64,000 nucleotides of DNA from an uncultured Lachnospiraceae bacterium (GCA_910586615.1 CAJUJP010000014.1:11899-75898); one strand, 5' to 3'. Counted from the stretch's first letter, positions 54,578 to 63,589 are shown. The notes: generated by a model not told the origin, from the sequence alone. Numbers and translations: made by a program.

Positions 54578-54676
54578 CTCTTTCTCTCTATCCTGATCGC
54601 CGCATAGCCAAATAAGACTTTCCATCTTACGGCCATGCGCGCTGATGTCTGATTGCCGACTCAGGCTGTGACCGTA
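54568..54676 (-). promoter_or_regulatory. Alternative RNA pairings of the attenuator
   Basis: Pairs are mutually exclusive. Segment 0 (54676-54670, UACGGUC, within leader codons 23-25) pairs with 1a (54634-54628, GGCCGUA). Segment 1b (54638-54631, GCAUGGCC) pairs with 2 (54609-54602, GGCUAUGC), helped by an inner UAAGA/UCUUA stem. Segment 2b (54607-54600, CUAUGCGG) pairs with 3 (54575-54568, CCGCAUGG). Segment 3 is the 5' arm of the terminator. The chain is 0:1, 1:2, 2:3, 3:4. Confidence 0.7.
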
Positions 54677-54744
54677 GTCTGAAAAATCTGCTGCTCCAGA
54701 ATAAACATAAAAAATCGTTCCTGATACAAATTCTTTTCTCTCAA
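54661..54744 (-). CDS. Leader peptide of the exporter operon (27 residues)
   Basis: The frame starts with TTG at 54744, eight bases after GAGG (54756-54753), and ends at the TGA at 54663-54661. It encodes a 27-residue hydrophobic-aromatic peptide beginning MREKNLYQERFF and ending QTTVTA. It lies within the leader transcript just upstream of the attenuator pairings, and its last codons form segment 0. A ribosome reaching the stop would cover segment 0; one stalled early would not. The peptide has no likely function other than regulation. Confidence 0.7.
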   Translation of the reverse strand: MREKNLYQERFFMFILEQQIFQTTVTA

Positions 54745-54773
54745 CTCTTTATCCTCGTTTCGAATTTTTAGAT

Positions 54774-54802
54774 AATTTACCACAGTCTTCTTTAGCTGTC
54801 AA
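54774..54802 (-). promoter_or_regulatory. Promoter of the exporter operon
   Basis: TTGACA (54802-54797), a 17-bp spacer and TAAATT (54779-54774) are close to sigma-A consensus. Transcription would start near 54767, about ten bases before the leader ribosome site. Confidence 0.85.
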
Positions 54803-54842
54803 GCGACCTTGTAATAAATCATAAATATCAAAAACATTCCTC

Positions 54843-56069
54843 CTAGACTGCTGTTACCGGAAAATACCACGCTGACCGGTTATAAGGCAGCATCTCATCC
54901 GCCATACACAGGATAACACCCGGCTGCACATTGAGCTTCAGTTTACGCAAAACCTCAAAATGCCTGTCTGCATGTTCCGGTGCCTTCGCCTTTTTAATTT
55001 CCATCGGATAAACCTGATCTCCCTCTACAAACAACAAATCAATCTCTTTGCCGTCAATATCACGATAATAATACAACTCTGGTCTTTTTCCGGTATTATA
55101 ATAACTTTTTACAATTTCACTGACCACATATGTCTCAAAAAAAGCCCCGTCCATGGCCCCCTTTTCCAGTGTTTCCGCACTGGGCCATCTGCAAAGATAT
55201 GCCGCAAGACCGGTATCCATAAAATACATTTTAGGCGTTTTTACCAGCCTGCTTGTTATGTTATTGTAATATGGACGCAAAACAAATATAACACCGGATC
55301 GTTCCAGGATCGACACCCACGCTTTGGCTGTCGGCGCCGATATGCCAATCGCATTTGCAATTTCATTATACTTTAATTCCATAGAGGTACGCGCCGCCAT
55401 AAATACCAGAAAATCATAAAATTCGCCGAGTTTTCCAACCTGTGCCAGTTCCTTGATATCTCTTTCCAGATACGTGTTAATATAGTCGTTATAAAAACGT
55501 TCTCTGTCGAGATCTTCTGCAACAAGTTTCGGCATTCCCCCTCTGAAAATCCGTTCATAGATCTCATGGATATTCTTCGGGCAGTTATGCCGCGCCCTGT
55601 CGCGAAGGTTTTCAATCGACGGGTGGAATGCCTGCACCCTACGGCCGTCCAGTTCCGCCGCCGACAAACCGGACAGATCAAAGACAGCAATCCGGCCGGC
55701 CAGAGACTCCGATACATCTCTCATCATTTTGAATTTCTGAGAACTGGTAAGCCAGTACATGCCATTACATTTCTCTCCATCCAGAGTCCTCTGGTCAACA
55801 AGCTTTTTCATCTCCAGAAGAATAGACGGAACACGCTGAAATTCATCGATTAACAACGGATATCCATAGGTTTCAAAAAAAAGCGCGGGATCTTTCTCCG
55901 CCAGCCTTCTTGCATTACCGTCGTCCAGAGTCACATAGCGTCTTTCTGTTTCCTTGATATGATACAGCATGGTCGATTTGCCCACCTGACGCTGTCCGCA
56001 TACCATCACCACGGGATAAAACGCAGACGCCTCTTTCACCTGATCTTCCAAATGTCTTTGAATGTACAT
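54843..56069 (-). CDS. AAA-type ATPase with DUF4143-like C-terminus
   Basis: A 408-residue member of the AAA_14/DUF4143 family. Walker A is CGQRQVGKST, Walker B-like LLIDEFQR, and the sensor position reads LTSSQ instead of the usual LTGSQ. A winged-helix region (NEIANAIGISAPTAKAWVSI) and a nuclease-like KEIDLLFVEGDQVYPMEIK follow. The function is unknown. ATG 56069 has GGAGGGAAC upstream. A 19-bp hairpin at 56081-56121 precedes the ribosome site. It is a paralogue of the truncated gene at 1-1089. Confidence 0.87.
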   Translation of the reverse strand: MYIQRHLEDQVKEASAFYPVVMVCGQRQVGKSTMLYHIKETERRYVTLDDGNARRLAEKDPALFFETYGYPLLIDEFQRVPSILLEMKKLVDQRTLDGEKCNGMYWLTSSQKFKMMRDVSESLAGRIAVFDLSGLSAAELDGRRVQAFHPSIENLRDRARHNCPKNIHEIYERIFRGGMPKLVAEDLDRERFYNDYINTYLERDIKELAQVGKLGEFYDFLVFMAARTSMELKYNEIANAIGISAPTAKAWVSILERSGVIFVLRPYYNNITSRLVKTPKMYFMDTGLAAYLCRWPSAETLEKGAMDGAFFETYVVSEIVKSYYNTGKRPELYYYRDIDGKEIDLLFVEGDQVYPMEIKKAKAPEHADRHFEVLRKLKLNVQPGVILCMADEMLPYNRSAWYFPVTAV

Positions 56070-56080
56070 GTTCCCTCCAA

Positions 56081-56121
56081 AATCCGAGTAAAATAAAGTA
56101 TGACTTTATTTTGCTCGGATT
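56081..56121. repeat. 19-bp hairpin just upstream of the DUF4143 ribosome site
   Basis: AATCCGAGTAAAATAAAGT (56081-56099) pairs with ACTTTATTTTGCTCGGATT (56103-56121) with one wobble across a 3-base loop. On the plus strand a T-run follows (to 56126), but no plus-strand gene ends here. On the minus strand it sits directly ahead of GGAGGG, so it may act as an operator or leader structure. Confidence 0.7.
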
Positions 56122-56140
56122 TTTTTAAATGTCAAGCTCG

Positions 56141-56182
56141 AAAAAAACAAAGCCCTCTCCATACCCATGAAGAAAGGCTTTG
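56141..56182 (-). terminator. carB terminator
   Basis: CAAAGCC (56148-56154) pairs with GGCTTTG (56176-56182). On the minus strand seven Ts follow (56147-56141). It lies just past the carB stop. Confidence 0.9.
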
Positions 56183-56193
56183 TATTTTCATTC

Positions 56194-59100
56194 TCACTTT
56201 TCATGAATCTCCCCATGCAGTTCCTGCAGCGACTTTACTTCACTGCCTGCATGTGTTTTCAGATAATGGATTCCCACCGCAGTCACCTTCGCCGCGGCCA
56301 CCGTAGTGATATAAGGCGCTTTCGCCTTGATCGCCGCCTTGCGCAGATAACTGTCGTCATGCACGCTGTCTTTACCCACCGGGGAATTGATGATCAGATC
56401 AAAATCGCCGTTGGTGATCATATCTCCCACATTCGGCCGCCCTTCATAAAGCTTTTTCGCTTTCGTCGCAGGAACGCCCGCCGCCGTGATCAGATTATAA
56501 GTGCCCTCCGTAGCCACGATCTTAAAACCGTCTTCCGCCAGGCTCCTGGCCACTTCCACAACTTCGTCCTTGTCCTTCTTATTCACGGAAATCAGCACCG
56601 TTCCTGCAAGCGGCAGCTTCGACTGCACCGCCTCCTGCGCCTTGAAAAATGCTTCACCGTAAGACCGGGACAGTCCCAGCACTTCTCCGGTAGAACGCAT
56701 TTCCGGTCCGAGAACCGGATCTACCTCCGGGAACATATTGAAGGGGAACACTGCCTCTTTTACGCCGTAATTCGGAATTACCTGCTCCTTTAATTCCGGG
56801 ATCGGCGACGGACGCCCGGTAAGCTCCGCAGTAATGATTTCTGTCGCAATCGGCACCATACGGATATTGCAGACCTTGGATACAAGCGGCACGGTACGGG
56901 ACGCGCGCGGATTGGCCTCCAGCACGAAAACCTTGCCGTCCTCGATGGCGTACTGCATGTTCATCAGTCCTTTTACATGCATTTCCTCCGCGATCTTTCT
57001 TGTGTACTCCTTGATGGTCTCCACACTCTCCTCCGGAATCTGCACAGAAGGTATGATACAGGCCGAATCACCCGAATGGATACCGGCCAGCTCGATGTGC
57101 TCCATCACCGCAGGTACAAAAGCATGGAAACCGTCACTGATGGCATCTGCCTCACACTCCAATGCGTGGTTCAGGAAACGGTCGATCAGAATCGGCCGGT
57201 CAGGCGTCACGCCTACCGCCGCATTCATATATTCCGTCATGCTCTCGTCGTCATACACCACTTCCATGCCTCTGCCGCCCAGCACATAAGAGGGACGTAC
57301 CATCACCGGATAGCCGATCCTTGCCGCAATGGCAAGCGCCTCGTCCACCGTGGTCGCCATGCCCGACTCCGGCATGGGGATTTCCAGTTTTTCCATCATG
57401 GCGCGGAACTGGTCCCGGTCCTCCGCCAGATCAATGACAGAAGGAGACGTTCCCAGAATCTTTACGCCGTTCTTCTCTAATTCAGAAGCCAGATTTAACG
57501 GCGTCTGCCCGCCGAACTGCGCAATCACGCCAAGCGGCTTTTCTTTATTATAAATGCTCAGTACATCTTCCAGTGTAAGCGGCTCGAAATACAGCTTATC
57601 GGAAGTATCGTAATCGGTAGACACCGTCTCCGGATTACAGTTCACGATGATCGTCTCGAAGCCCAGCTTTTTCAGTGCCATGGCTGCATGTACGCAGCAG
57701 TAGTCGAACTCGATACCCTGTCCGATCCGGTTCGGGCCGCCGCCCAGAATCATGATCTTCGGCTTATCCTCGTTCACCGGATTTTTGTCCGGCGCATTAT
57801 AAGTAGAGTAGAAATATGCGCTGTTTTCCGTGCCGCTGACATGAACGCCTTCCCATGCCTCTTCCACGCCCAAAGCCAGACGGCGGTTTCGGATATCCGC
57901 CTCCGGGATTTCCAGAAGCTGACTCAGATATTTGTCGGAAAAACCGTCCTTCTTGGCCGTGATCAGCATATCATCCGGCAGCATACTTCCCCTGTGCTGC
58001 AGAATCGCCTCTTCTTCCTCCACCAGTTCCTTCATCTGCTCGATAAAGTAAGCTTTCACCCTGGTAATCTCGTAGATTTCTTCCACCGTCGCGCCTTTTC
58101 TGAGCGCTTCGTACATCAGGAAATGACGCTCACTGGAAGGCGTGATCAGCCTTTTTAACAGTTCTTCTTTTGATAAAGTATCAAAATCCTTCGCATGTCC
58201 CAGACCGTAGCGGCCGGTTTCCAGCGAACGGATGGCTTTCTGGAATGCCTCCTTGTAGGTCTTACCGATACTCATAACCTCACCCACGGCGCGCATCTGC
58301 GTTCCCAGCTTGTCCTCCACCCCTTTGAACTTCTCGAAAGCCCAGCGGGCAAACTTGATCACCACATAATCGCCGTCCGGTACGTATTTGTCCAGCGTTC
58401 CGTATTTTCCACAGGGAATGTCCTTTAATGTAAGCCCCGCCGCCAGCATGGAGGATACCAGTGCAATGGGAAAGCCTGTCGCTTTAGACGCCAGTGCGGA
58501 GGACCGGGATGTACGGGGATTGATCTCGATGACGATAATCCGGTCTGACACCGGGTCATGGGCGAACTGTACGTTCGTACCGCCGATCACCTGCACCGAT
58601 TCCACGATTTTGTATGCCTGCTCCTGCAGACGTTTCTGACACTCCTCGGAGATCGTCAGCATAGGCGCGGAACAGAACGAGTCGCCCGTATGTACCCCTA
58701 AAGGATCAATATTCTCGATAAAGCATACGGTGATGATGTTATTGTCCGCGTCACGCACCACTTCCAGTTCCAGCTCTTCCCAGCCCAGAATCGATTCTTC
58801 CACCAGAACCTGCCCCACCAGACTGGCCTGCAGTCCTCTGGCACATACCACCTGCAGTTCTTCCCTGTTATATACCAGACCGCCGCCGGCGCCGCCCATG
58901 GTATAAGCCGGACGCAGAACCACCGGATAGCCCAGCTTCTCGGCAATCGCAAGCGCTTCCTCCACGGAATAGGCCACTTCGCTGCGGGCCATCTCAATGC
59001 CCAGTGCGTTCATGGTCTTCTTAAACTCAATACGGTCTTCTCCGCGCTCGATGGCATCCACCTGCACGCCGATGACCTTTACGTTATATTTATCCAGAAT

Positions 59101-59418
59101 GCCCGCCTTATTTAACTCCGCACACAAATTAAGCCCGGACTGCCCTCCCAGATTAGGAAGCAGCGCGTCGGGGCGTTCCTTTGCAATGATCTGTTCCAGA
59201 CGTTCTACATTAAGCGGCTCAATATAGGTCACATCCGCCGTTTCCGGATCTGTCATGATCGTCGCCGGGTTGGAATTGACCAGCACGATCTCATAACCTA
59301 ATTTGCGAAGCGCCTTACACGCCTGGGTTCCCGAATAGTCAAACTCACAGGCCTGTCCGATAATGATCGGGCCTGAACCGATGATCAGCACCTTATGAAT
59401 ATCTGTTCTGCGTGGCAT
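56194..59418 (-). CDS. carB: Carbamoyl-phosphate synthase large subunit
   Basis: A 1,074-residue enzyme that makes carbamoyl phosphate from bicarbonate, ammonia from the small subunit, and two ATP, for pyrimidine and arginine synthesis. Both ATP-grasp halves are present: IIGSGPIIIGQACEFDYSG near residue 13 and LGGGPNRIGQGIEFDYC near 560. The oligomerisation region and a C-terminal MGS-like allosteric domain follow (from about 930, TVLISVNKKDKDEVV). Length is typical. ATG 59418 is preceded by GGAGGACATGT. carA is not adjacent on either side, which is unusual. A promoter lies at 59529-59558. Confidence 0.97.
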   Translation of the reverse strand: MPRRTDIHKVLIIGSGPIIIGQACEFDYSGTQACKALRKLGYEIVLVNSNPATIMTDPETADVTYIEPLNVERLEQIIAKERPDALLPNLGGQSGLNLCAELNKAGILDKYNVKVIGVQVDAIERGEDRIEFKKTMNALGIEMARSEVAYSVEEALAIAEKLGYPVVLRPAYTMGGAGGGLVYNREELQVVCARGLQASLVGQVLVEESILGWEELELEVVRDADNNIITVCFIENIDPLGVHTGDSFCSAPMLTISEECQKRLQEQAYKIVESVQVIGGTNVQFAHDPVSDRIIVIEINPRTSRSSALASKATGFPIALVSSMLAAGLTLKDIPCGKYGTLDKYVPDGDYVVIKFARWAFEKFKGVEDKLGTQMRAVGEVMSIGKTYKEAFQKAIRSLETGRYGLGHAKDFDTLSKEELLKRLITPSSERHFLMYEALRKGATVEEIYEITRVKAYFIEQMKELVEEEEAILQHRGSMLPDDMLITAKKDGFSDKYLSQLLEIPEADIRNRRLALGVEEAWEGVHVSGTENSAYFYSTYNAPDKNPVNEDKPKIMILGGGPNRIGQGIEFDYCCVHAAMALKKLGFETIIVNCNPETVSTDYDTSDKLYFEPLTLEDVLSIYNKEKPLGVIAQFGGQTPLNLASELEKNGVKILGTSPSVIDLAEDRDQFRAMMEKLEIPMPESGMATTVDEALAIAARIGYPVMVRPSYVLGGRGMEVVYDDESMTEYMNAAVGVTPDRPILIDRFLNHALECEADAISDGFHAFVPAVMEHIELAGIHSGDSACIIPSVQIPEESVETIKEYTRKIAEEMHVKGLMNMQYAIEDGKVFVLEANPRASRTVPLVSKVCNIRMVPIATEIITAELTGRPSPIPELKEQVIPNYGVKEAVFPFNMFPEVDPVLGPEMRSTGEVLGLSRSYGEAFFKAQEAVQSKLPLAGTVLISVNKKDKDEVVEVARSLAEDGFKIVATEGTYNLITAAGVPATKAKKLYEGRPNVGDMITNGDFDLIINSPVGKDSVHDDSYLRKAAIKAKAPYITTVAAAKVTAVGIHYLKTHAGSEVKSLQELHGEIHEK

Positions 59419-59528
59419 ACATGTCCTCCATTCTTAGTAAAACCGCGAATCTGCCTGCACACACAGATCCGCCGTGAAAATATTCACAGAATCTTCCTGT
59501 ATTCTGTCAAACTTCGTTATCGTTCACC

Positions 59529-59558
59529 ATTTTATCATTAGAGACACAGGAGTGTCAA
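59529..59558 (-). promoter_or_regulatory. Promoter of carB
   Basis: TTGACA (59558-59553) and TAAAAT (59534-59529) are separated by 18 bp on the minus strand. The leader between here and carB (about 110 bases) shows no clear PyrR-type terminator. Confidence 0.6.
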
Positions 59559-59707
59559 TTAAGTTACGTAACCTGCCCGGAAAGATTCAATTGAAGCAGT
59601 TCAGTCGAAAGAATGCCAGATATGACCGGCTCTTCCCCGTCGATTATGGAATCTTACTCATTCCTTTATCCTTTTTTACAAGTATTTAAAAATATTTTGA
59701 AATAGTA

Positions 59708-59736
59708 TTGACGGTTACTGCCGATGTCACTATAAT
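59708..59736 (+). promoter_or_regulatory. Promoter of the sdpRI operon
   Basis: TTGACG (59708-59713), a 17-bp spacer, and consensus TATAAT (59731-59736). It is 40 bases upstream of the sdpR start and probably autoregulated. Confidence 0.85.
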
Positions 59737-59775
59737 TCTATTTAAAGAAATTTTGAAACAGGAGTGTGAGAATGA

Positions 59776-60045
59776 TTGGCAGTAAGTGAAGTATTAGCAG
59801 CTTTGGCGGATGAAACCCGTAGAAAGATTCTGCAAAAGTTAAAAGAAGGCAGAATAAATTCCGGTGATTTGGCAAATGCACTAAATATGACACCGCAGGC
59901 ATTATCTTATCATTTATCAAAGCTGAAAAAAGCTGACCTGATTTATGAAACAAAATATAAAAATTTTATTTATTATGAACTGAACTTATCTATCCTGGAC
60001 GAAGCAGTCATGTGGATCAACAATCTGCGAGGAGGTCAAGAATGA
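59776..60045 (+). CDS. sdpR: SdpR-type ArsR-family autorepressor
   Basis: An 89-residue winged-helix repressor (ALADETRRKILQKLKEGRINSGDLANALNMTPQALSYHLSKLKKADLIYETK). The start is TTG at 59776 with GGAG upstream. In Bacillus SdpR represses its own operon with the immunity protein SdpI until SdpC toxin is sensed. Its stop overlaps the next start (ATGA). No sdpC-like gene is present here. Confidence 0.85.
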   Translation: MAVSEVLAALADETRRKILQKLKEGRINSGDLANALNMTPQALSYHLSKLKKADLIYETKYKNFIYYELNLSILDEAVMWINNLRGGQE

Positions 60046-60698
60046 AAGCGAAAAAAATTGCGTTCTATGGGCTTATGTTTCTACCGCTGGCAAGCGCTTT
60101 GATTGCTTTACAGTTTTTACCGGAGCAAATTCCTGCTCATTATGGTTTAAACAATCAGGTAACACGCTGGGGCAGTAAATATGAGGCTCTCATTATCCCC
60201 ATTGTCACAGTCATGCTGGGGTACTTTTTTCTGGGAATAGCAAAGGCTGCTGCAAAACACGAAGAAAACGGAAACAATAACGAGAATGTCTGTATTGTTG
60301 CAGGTATTGTTACACTTATTATTTTTAATGCTATGACAGGGTACGCTTTATACGCCGGTTTTCATAAGATCGAAAATCTGTCATCCAATAAATTTGATAT
60401 GAGCCAATTATTGTTTGGAATTTTAGGTATTGCTATGATTATCACAGGGAATATAATGCCAAAGTTACGAATGAATGCGGTTACCGGGCTGAAAACCAGA
60501 TGGAGCATGAAAAATGAAACAACATGGAAAAAAAGCCAGCGTTTTGGTGGAATCTCCTACATGATCGGCGGCGTTGTTATCGTTGTGATGTGCTTCTTTG
60601 TGCAAGGAATTTTCTGCTTTCTATCCTCGGCAGGCGTAATTGCTGTTCTTTTAATAATTGACGTTTTTTATACTTATAAGATATCCCAGATTTGCTAA
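60042..60698 (+). CDS. sdpI: SdpI-family membrane immunity-like protein
   Basis: A 218-residue protein with about six hydrophobic segments. An early motif reads FLPEQIPAHYGLNNQVTRWGSKYEAL, common in the DUF1648 part of SdpI proteins. The SdpI-type region MNAVTGLKTRWSMKNETTWKKSQRFGG follows. SdpI gives immunity to the SdpC cannibalism toxin in Bacillus and signals to SdpR. ATG 60042 has GAGGAGG before it and overlaps the sdpR stop. Its use here without a toxin gene is unclear. Confidence 0.87.
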   Translation: MKAKKIAFYGLMFLPLASALIALQFLPEQIPAHYGLNNQVTRWGSKYEALIIPIVTVMLGYFFLGIAKAAAKHEENGNNNENVCIVAGIVTLIIFNAMTGYALYAGFHKIENLSSNKFDMSQLLFGILGIAMIITGNIMPKLRMNAVTGLKTRWSMKNETTWKKSQRFGGISYMIGGVVIVVMCFFVQGIFCFLSSAGVIAVLLIIDVFYTYKISQIC

Positions 60699-61056
60699 AC
60701 AACAGGGCGCCTATGTTGAAAAGCATCCGCCAGGCAGTCTCGAATAAGCGGAGGCATCTCCTGAATCATAAAAAGCGGCGCGCCATAACCGATCCGTATC
60801 GTATCATCATGGCACGCCGTCTTTTATATTTCTTTCCATTTCTGCGCTGCTTTTTGCGCATAAACGAGTTTGTGGCAAGCAACGCGCAGACACAAATCTC
60901 GCGATTGAAAATTTTAATTTTCAATCTTTCTCCTGTGAACACAATACTCACCCAGTCCTCACCGCTGTCTGCATTACAATCAACAGTTTCCGCTGATCCG
61001 CCGTTCACAGGCTTTTAAATACATCCGTTATTTTATGTCTGTTTTCGCGATCCCGC
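60699..61056. other. Gap with a strong bidirectional terminator-like hairpin
   Basis: CGGCGCGCCAT (60776-60786) pairs with ATGGCACGCCG (60809-60819) with one mismatch, and T-rich runs flank both sides (TCTTTT on plus, CTTTTT on minus). It would terminate sdpI on the plus strand and glgD on the minus strand. Two short frames in the gap lack ribosome sites and are not called. Confidence 0.65.
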
Positions 61057-62202
61057 CTACACAGTCTTATACTTCTCAATGTAAACCGGGAAAGTATCTG
61101 TACCTTTCATTTCCTTGCCGGCTGTGATCGTAACATTTTTGTCTGTGATGAGATATTCCACATTTGCACCTGCTTCCACCACAGTGTCCTGCATCAGAAT
61201 GCAATTTCTGATCTTAGCGCCTTTTCCTACTCTGACACCACGGAAGATCACGCTGTTCTCAACCTCGCCCTCAATCACACAGCCGTCTGCCATCATCACG
61301 TTCTGAACCTTTGCACCGTCCTTGTAATGCGTCGGATTGTCTCCGCGGATCTTCGTATGGATGGGTGCCGCAGAGAAAAGCGCATCCAGATTATAATCAT
61401 CCAAAAGCTTCATATTCTCTTCAAAATAACTCTTCATACCACTGATGCGTGCCACATAACCTGTGTACTTGTATGCCTGGACATTCAGTTTACTAAGCTG
61501 AGGCATGATCACATCACGCATGAAAAAGGCACGTCCCTGTACATATGCCGCACTGACAAGCTCGATCAGCAATTCCCGCTCAATGACAAAAACATTCATG
61601 GAAGTATTCTGTACGCCGGATGTCTTCGGGTTGATATACACCTTGCGGATACGCCCCTGTTCCACATCAAAAGTATAATAGAAGATTCTGTCATTGGTCT
61701 GATAATCCAGCAGTTCCTGCGGAAGTTCCTGCTCATTGTAAGCTATGGTAATATCAGCGCCACTGTCCATATGTGCCTGAAGCATGGCATTGAAGTCAAA
61801 ATTAAACACAGTGTTTGTGTCTGACATAACCACATATTCCTCTTTCTGGGATTTCAGGAAATCCAGAATGTTCGCCAGCGCACTGGCACGTCCCACATAA
61901 GGCGCTCCCGCATCCTTCTCCGCAAAAGGAGGAAAAATATGCAGTCCGCCGTTCTTTCGAACAAGATCCCACTCACGGCCGGATCCCAGATGATCCATCA
62001 ACGAATGATAGTTCTTGTTAACAATAACAGAAATATTGTCAATACCGGACTGCGTCATACTGGACAGGACAAAATCAATAATGCGGTAACGGCTGGCAAA
62101 AGGAATGGAAGCCATCAAACGCACACTGACAAGCTCCGGAACCAGAGCATCATAACTGTTTGGAAATATAATACCGATTACATTTGTGCTCGACTTTATC
62201 AT
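61057..62202 (-). CDS. glgD: Glucose-1-phosphate adenylyltransferase, GlgD subunit
   Basis: A 381-residue nucleotidyltransferase with a left-handed beta-helix C-terminus (VMMADGCVIEGEVENSVIFRG). The N-terminal region lacks the Gly-rich LAGGQGSRL motif of GlgC, having IFPNSYDALVPEL instead. This is typical of the non-catalytic regulatory GlgD. It follows glgC and overlaps its stop (ATGA), so the two form a GlgCD complex for glycogen synthesis. Confidence 0.93.
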   Translation of the reverse strand: MIKSSTNVIGIIFPNSYDALVPELVSVRLMASIPFASRYRIIDFVLSSMTQSGIDNISVIVNKNYHSLMDHLGSGREWDLVRKNGGLHIFPPFAEKDAGAPYVGRASALANILDFLKSQKEEYVVMSDTNTVFNFDFNAMLQAHMDSGADITIAYNEQELPQELLDYQTNDRIFYYTFDVEQGRIRKVYINPKTSGVQNTSMNVFVIERELLIELVSAAYVQGRAFFMRDVIMPQLSKLNVQAYKYTGYVARISGMKSYFEENMKLLDDYNLDALFSAAPIHTKIRGDNPTHYKDGAKVQNVMMADGCVIEGEVENSVIFRGVRVGKGAKIRNCILMQDTVVEAGANVEYLITDKNVTITAGKEMKGTDTFPVYIEKYKTV

Positions 62203-63404
62203 TCTACTTCACCACCTTCTACATTATTATTTATCATAGCATCAGGGCCTATCACAACATTCTCCCCTATCGTCACACCTGAACCGATGGTCGCTACGCC
62301 GCTTTTGTCCCCGTCAGGCATTGCACCTACTACGGCATTCTCGCAGATCGTCACATTCTCCGCCACGATACAGTGTCTCACAACCGCACCGCTCTTGATC
62401 GTCGTACCGCCCATGATAACAGCATCTTCCACCATCGCGCCGGCTTCTACCTTTACGCCGCCGAAAAGAACGGAATGCTTTACCGTACCTCTGATCCGGC
62501 AGCCGTCAGTGATCAGAGCGTTTTCCACAACTGCTCCCTCACTGATCTTATGCCCTGTCCTTCCTGCATTACGGCTGTAAATCTTCCATCCCTCATCAAA
62601 AAGATTGATACCGCTGTGCTCAGGATCCAGAACCTCCATGTTCGCTTCCCACAGAGAAGAAATGGTTCCCACGTCCTTCCAGTAACCTTTAAAACGATAC
62701 GCATACATCTGCCGGTTGTCCCGAAGCAGGTTGGGAATAATGTTATTGCCGAAATCATTCTCTGATTCGGGATCAGCCTCGTCCTCTTCCAGATACTTTT
62801 TCAGAATGTCCCAGTTAAATATGTAAATACCCATAGATGCCAGGTTGGATTTTGGGTTCTTCGGTTTCTCCTGAAATTCCGTAATCTTGTCATTCTCATC
62901 GGCTACCATCAGACCGAACCGGGGCGCCTCCTCCCACGGAACTTCCATAACGGCAACGCTGAACTCCGCATTTTTCGCTTTGTGAAACTCAAGGAAATCA
63001 CTGTAATTCTGCTTACAGATCTGATCTCCGGAAAGGATGATAACGTATTTCGGATCATAACGTTCAATAAACGAAATGTTCTGATAAATCGCATTTGCCG
63101 TACCTTTATACCAGTCTGACCCATGCGCCTTCTGATAAGGCGGCAGCACATGCACTCCGCCATAAAGACGATCCAGATCCCAGGGCTGACCATTGCCGAT
63201 ATATTCATTTAACTCCAGAGGCTGATACTGCGTCAGGATACCCACTGTATCAATGCCGGAATTGACGCAGTTAGAAAGCGGAAAATCGATGATCCGATAT
63301 TTACCGCCAAAAGGAACTGCCGGTTTCGCAAGCTTCTCTGTAAGCGCATAAAGTCGTGAGCCTTGTCCGCCGGCAAGAAGCATTGCAATCATTTCTTTTG
63401 CCAT
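62199..63404 (-). CDS. glgC: Glucose-1-phosphate adenylyltransferase, catalytic GlgC subunit
   Basis: A 401-residue enzyme making ADP-glucose from glucose-1-phosphate and ATP. The nucleotide-binding LLAGGQGSRL, KPAVPFGGKYRIIDFPLSN, and ILSGDQICK are present, followed by a beta-helix domain. Length is typical. ATG 63404 has AGGAGG upstream. A -10-like TATAAT lies at 63443-63438 on the minus strand. glgA and glgP are outside the window. Confidence 0.96.
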   Translation of the reverse strand: MAKEMIAMLLAGGQGSRLYALTEKLAKPAVPFGGKYRIIDFPLSNCVNSGIDTVGILTQYQPLELNEYIGNGQPWDLDRLYGGVHVLPPYQKAHGSDWYKGTANAIYQNISFIERYDPKYVIILSGDQICKQNYSDFLEFHKAKNAEFSVAVMEVPWEEAPRFGLMVADENDKITEFQEKPKNPKSNLASMGIYIFNWDILKKYLEEDEADPESENDFGNNIIPNLLRDNRQMYAYRFKGYWKDVGTISSLWEANMEVLDPEHSGINLFDEGWKIYSRNAGRTGHKISEGAVVENALITDGCRIRGTVKHSVLFGGVKVEAGAMVEDAVIMGGTTIKSGAVVRHCIVAENVTICENAVVGAMPDGDKSGVATIGSGVTIGENVVIGPDAMINNNVEGGEVE

Positions 63405-63589
63405 AATACGATTCCTCCTATTTTTGATATTAAACAAATTATACAACATGTAAGATGAAATTTATAGAAAAATTGTAAAATTTATGAAATATTTTTTCAA
63501 AAAAGTGAATTATTATGTACATTTTGTATAAGAACCCGGCAGGCGCCCTAACTCCATCGCAACAACCGGAATCCCATTGGTCTGAGCAT

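Noticed and set aside
60692..61018. A 108-codon plus frame and an 80-codon minus frame in the sdpI-glgD gap
   Set aside because: Neither has a ribosome site or recognisable domain, and both run through the terminator-like hairpin.
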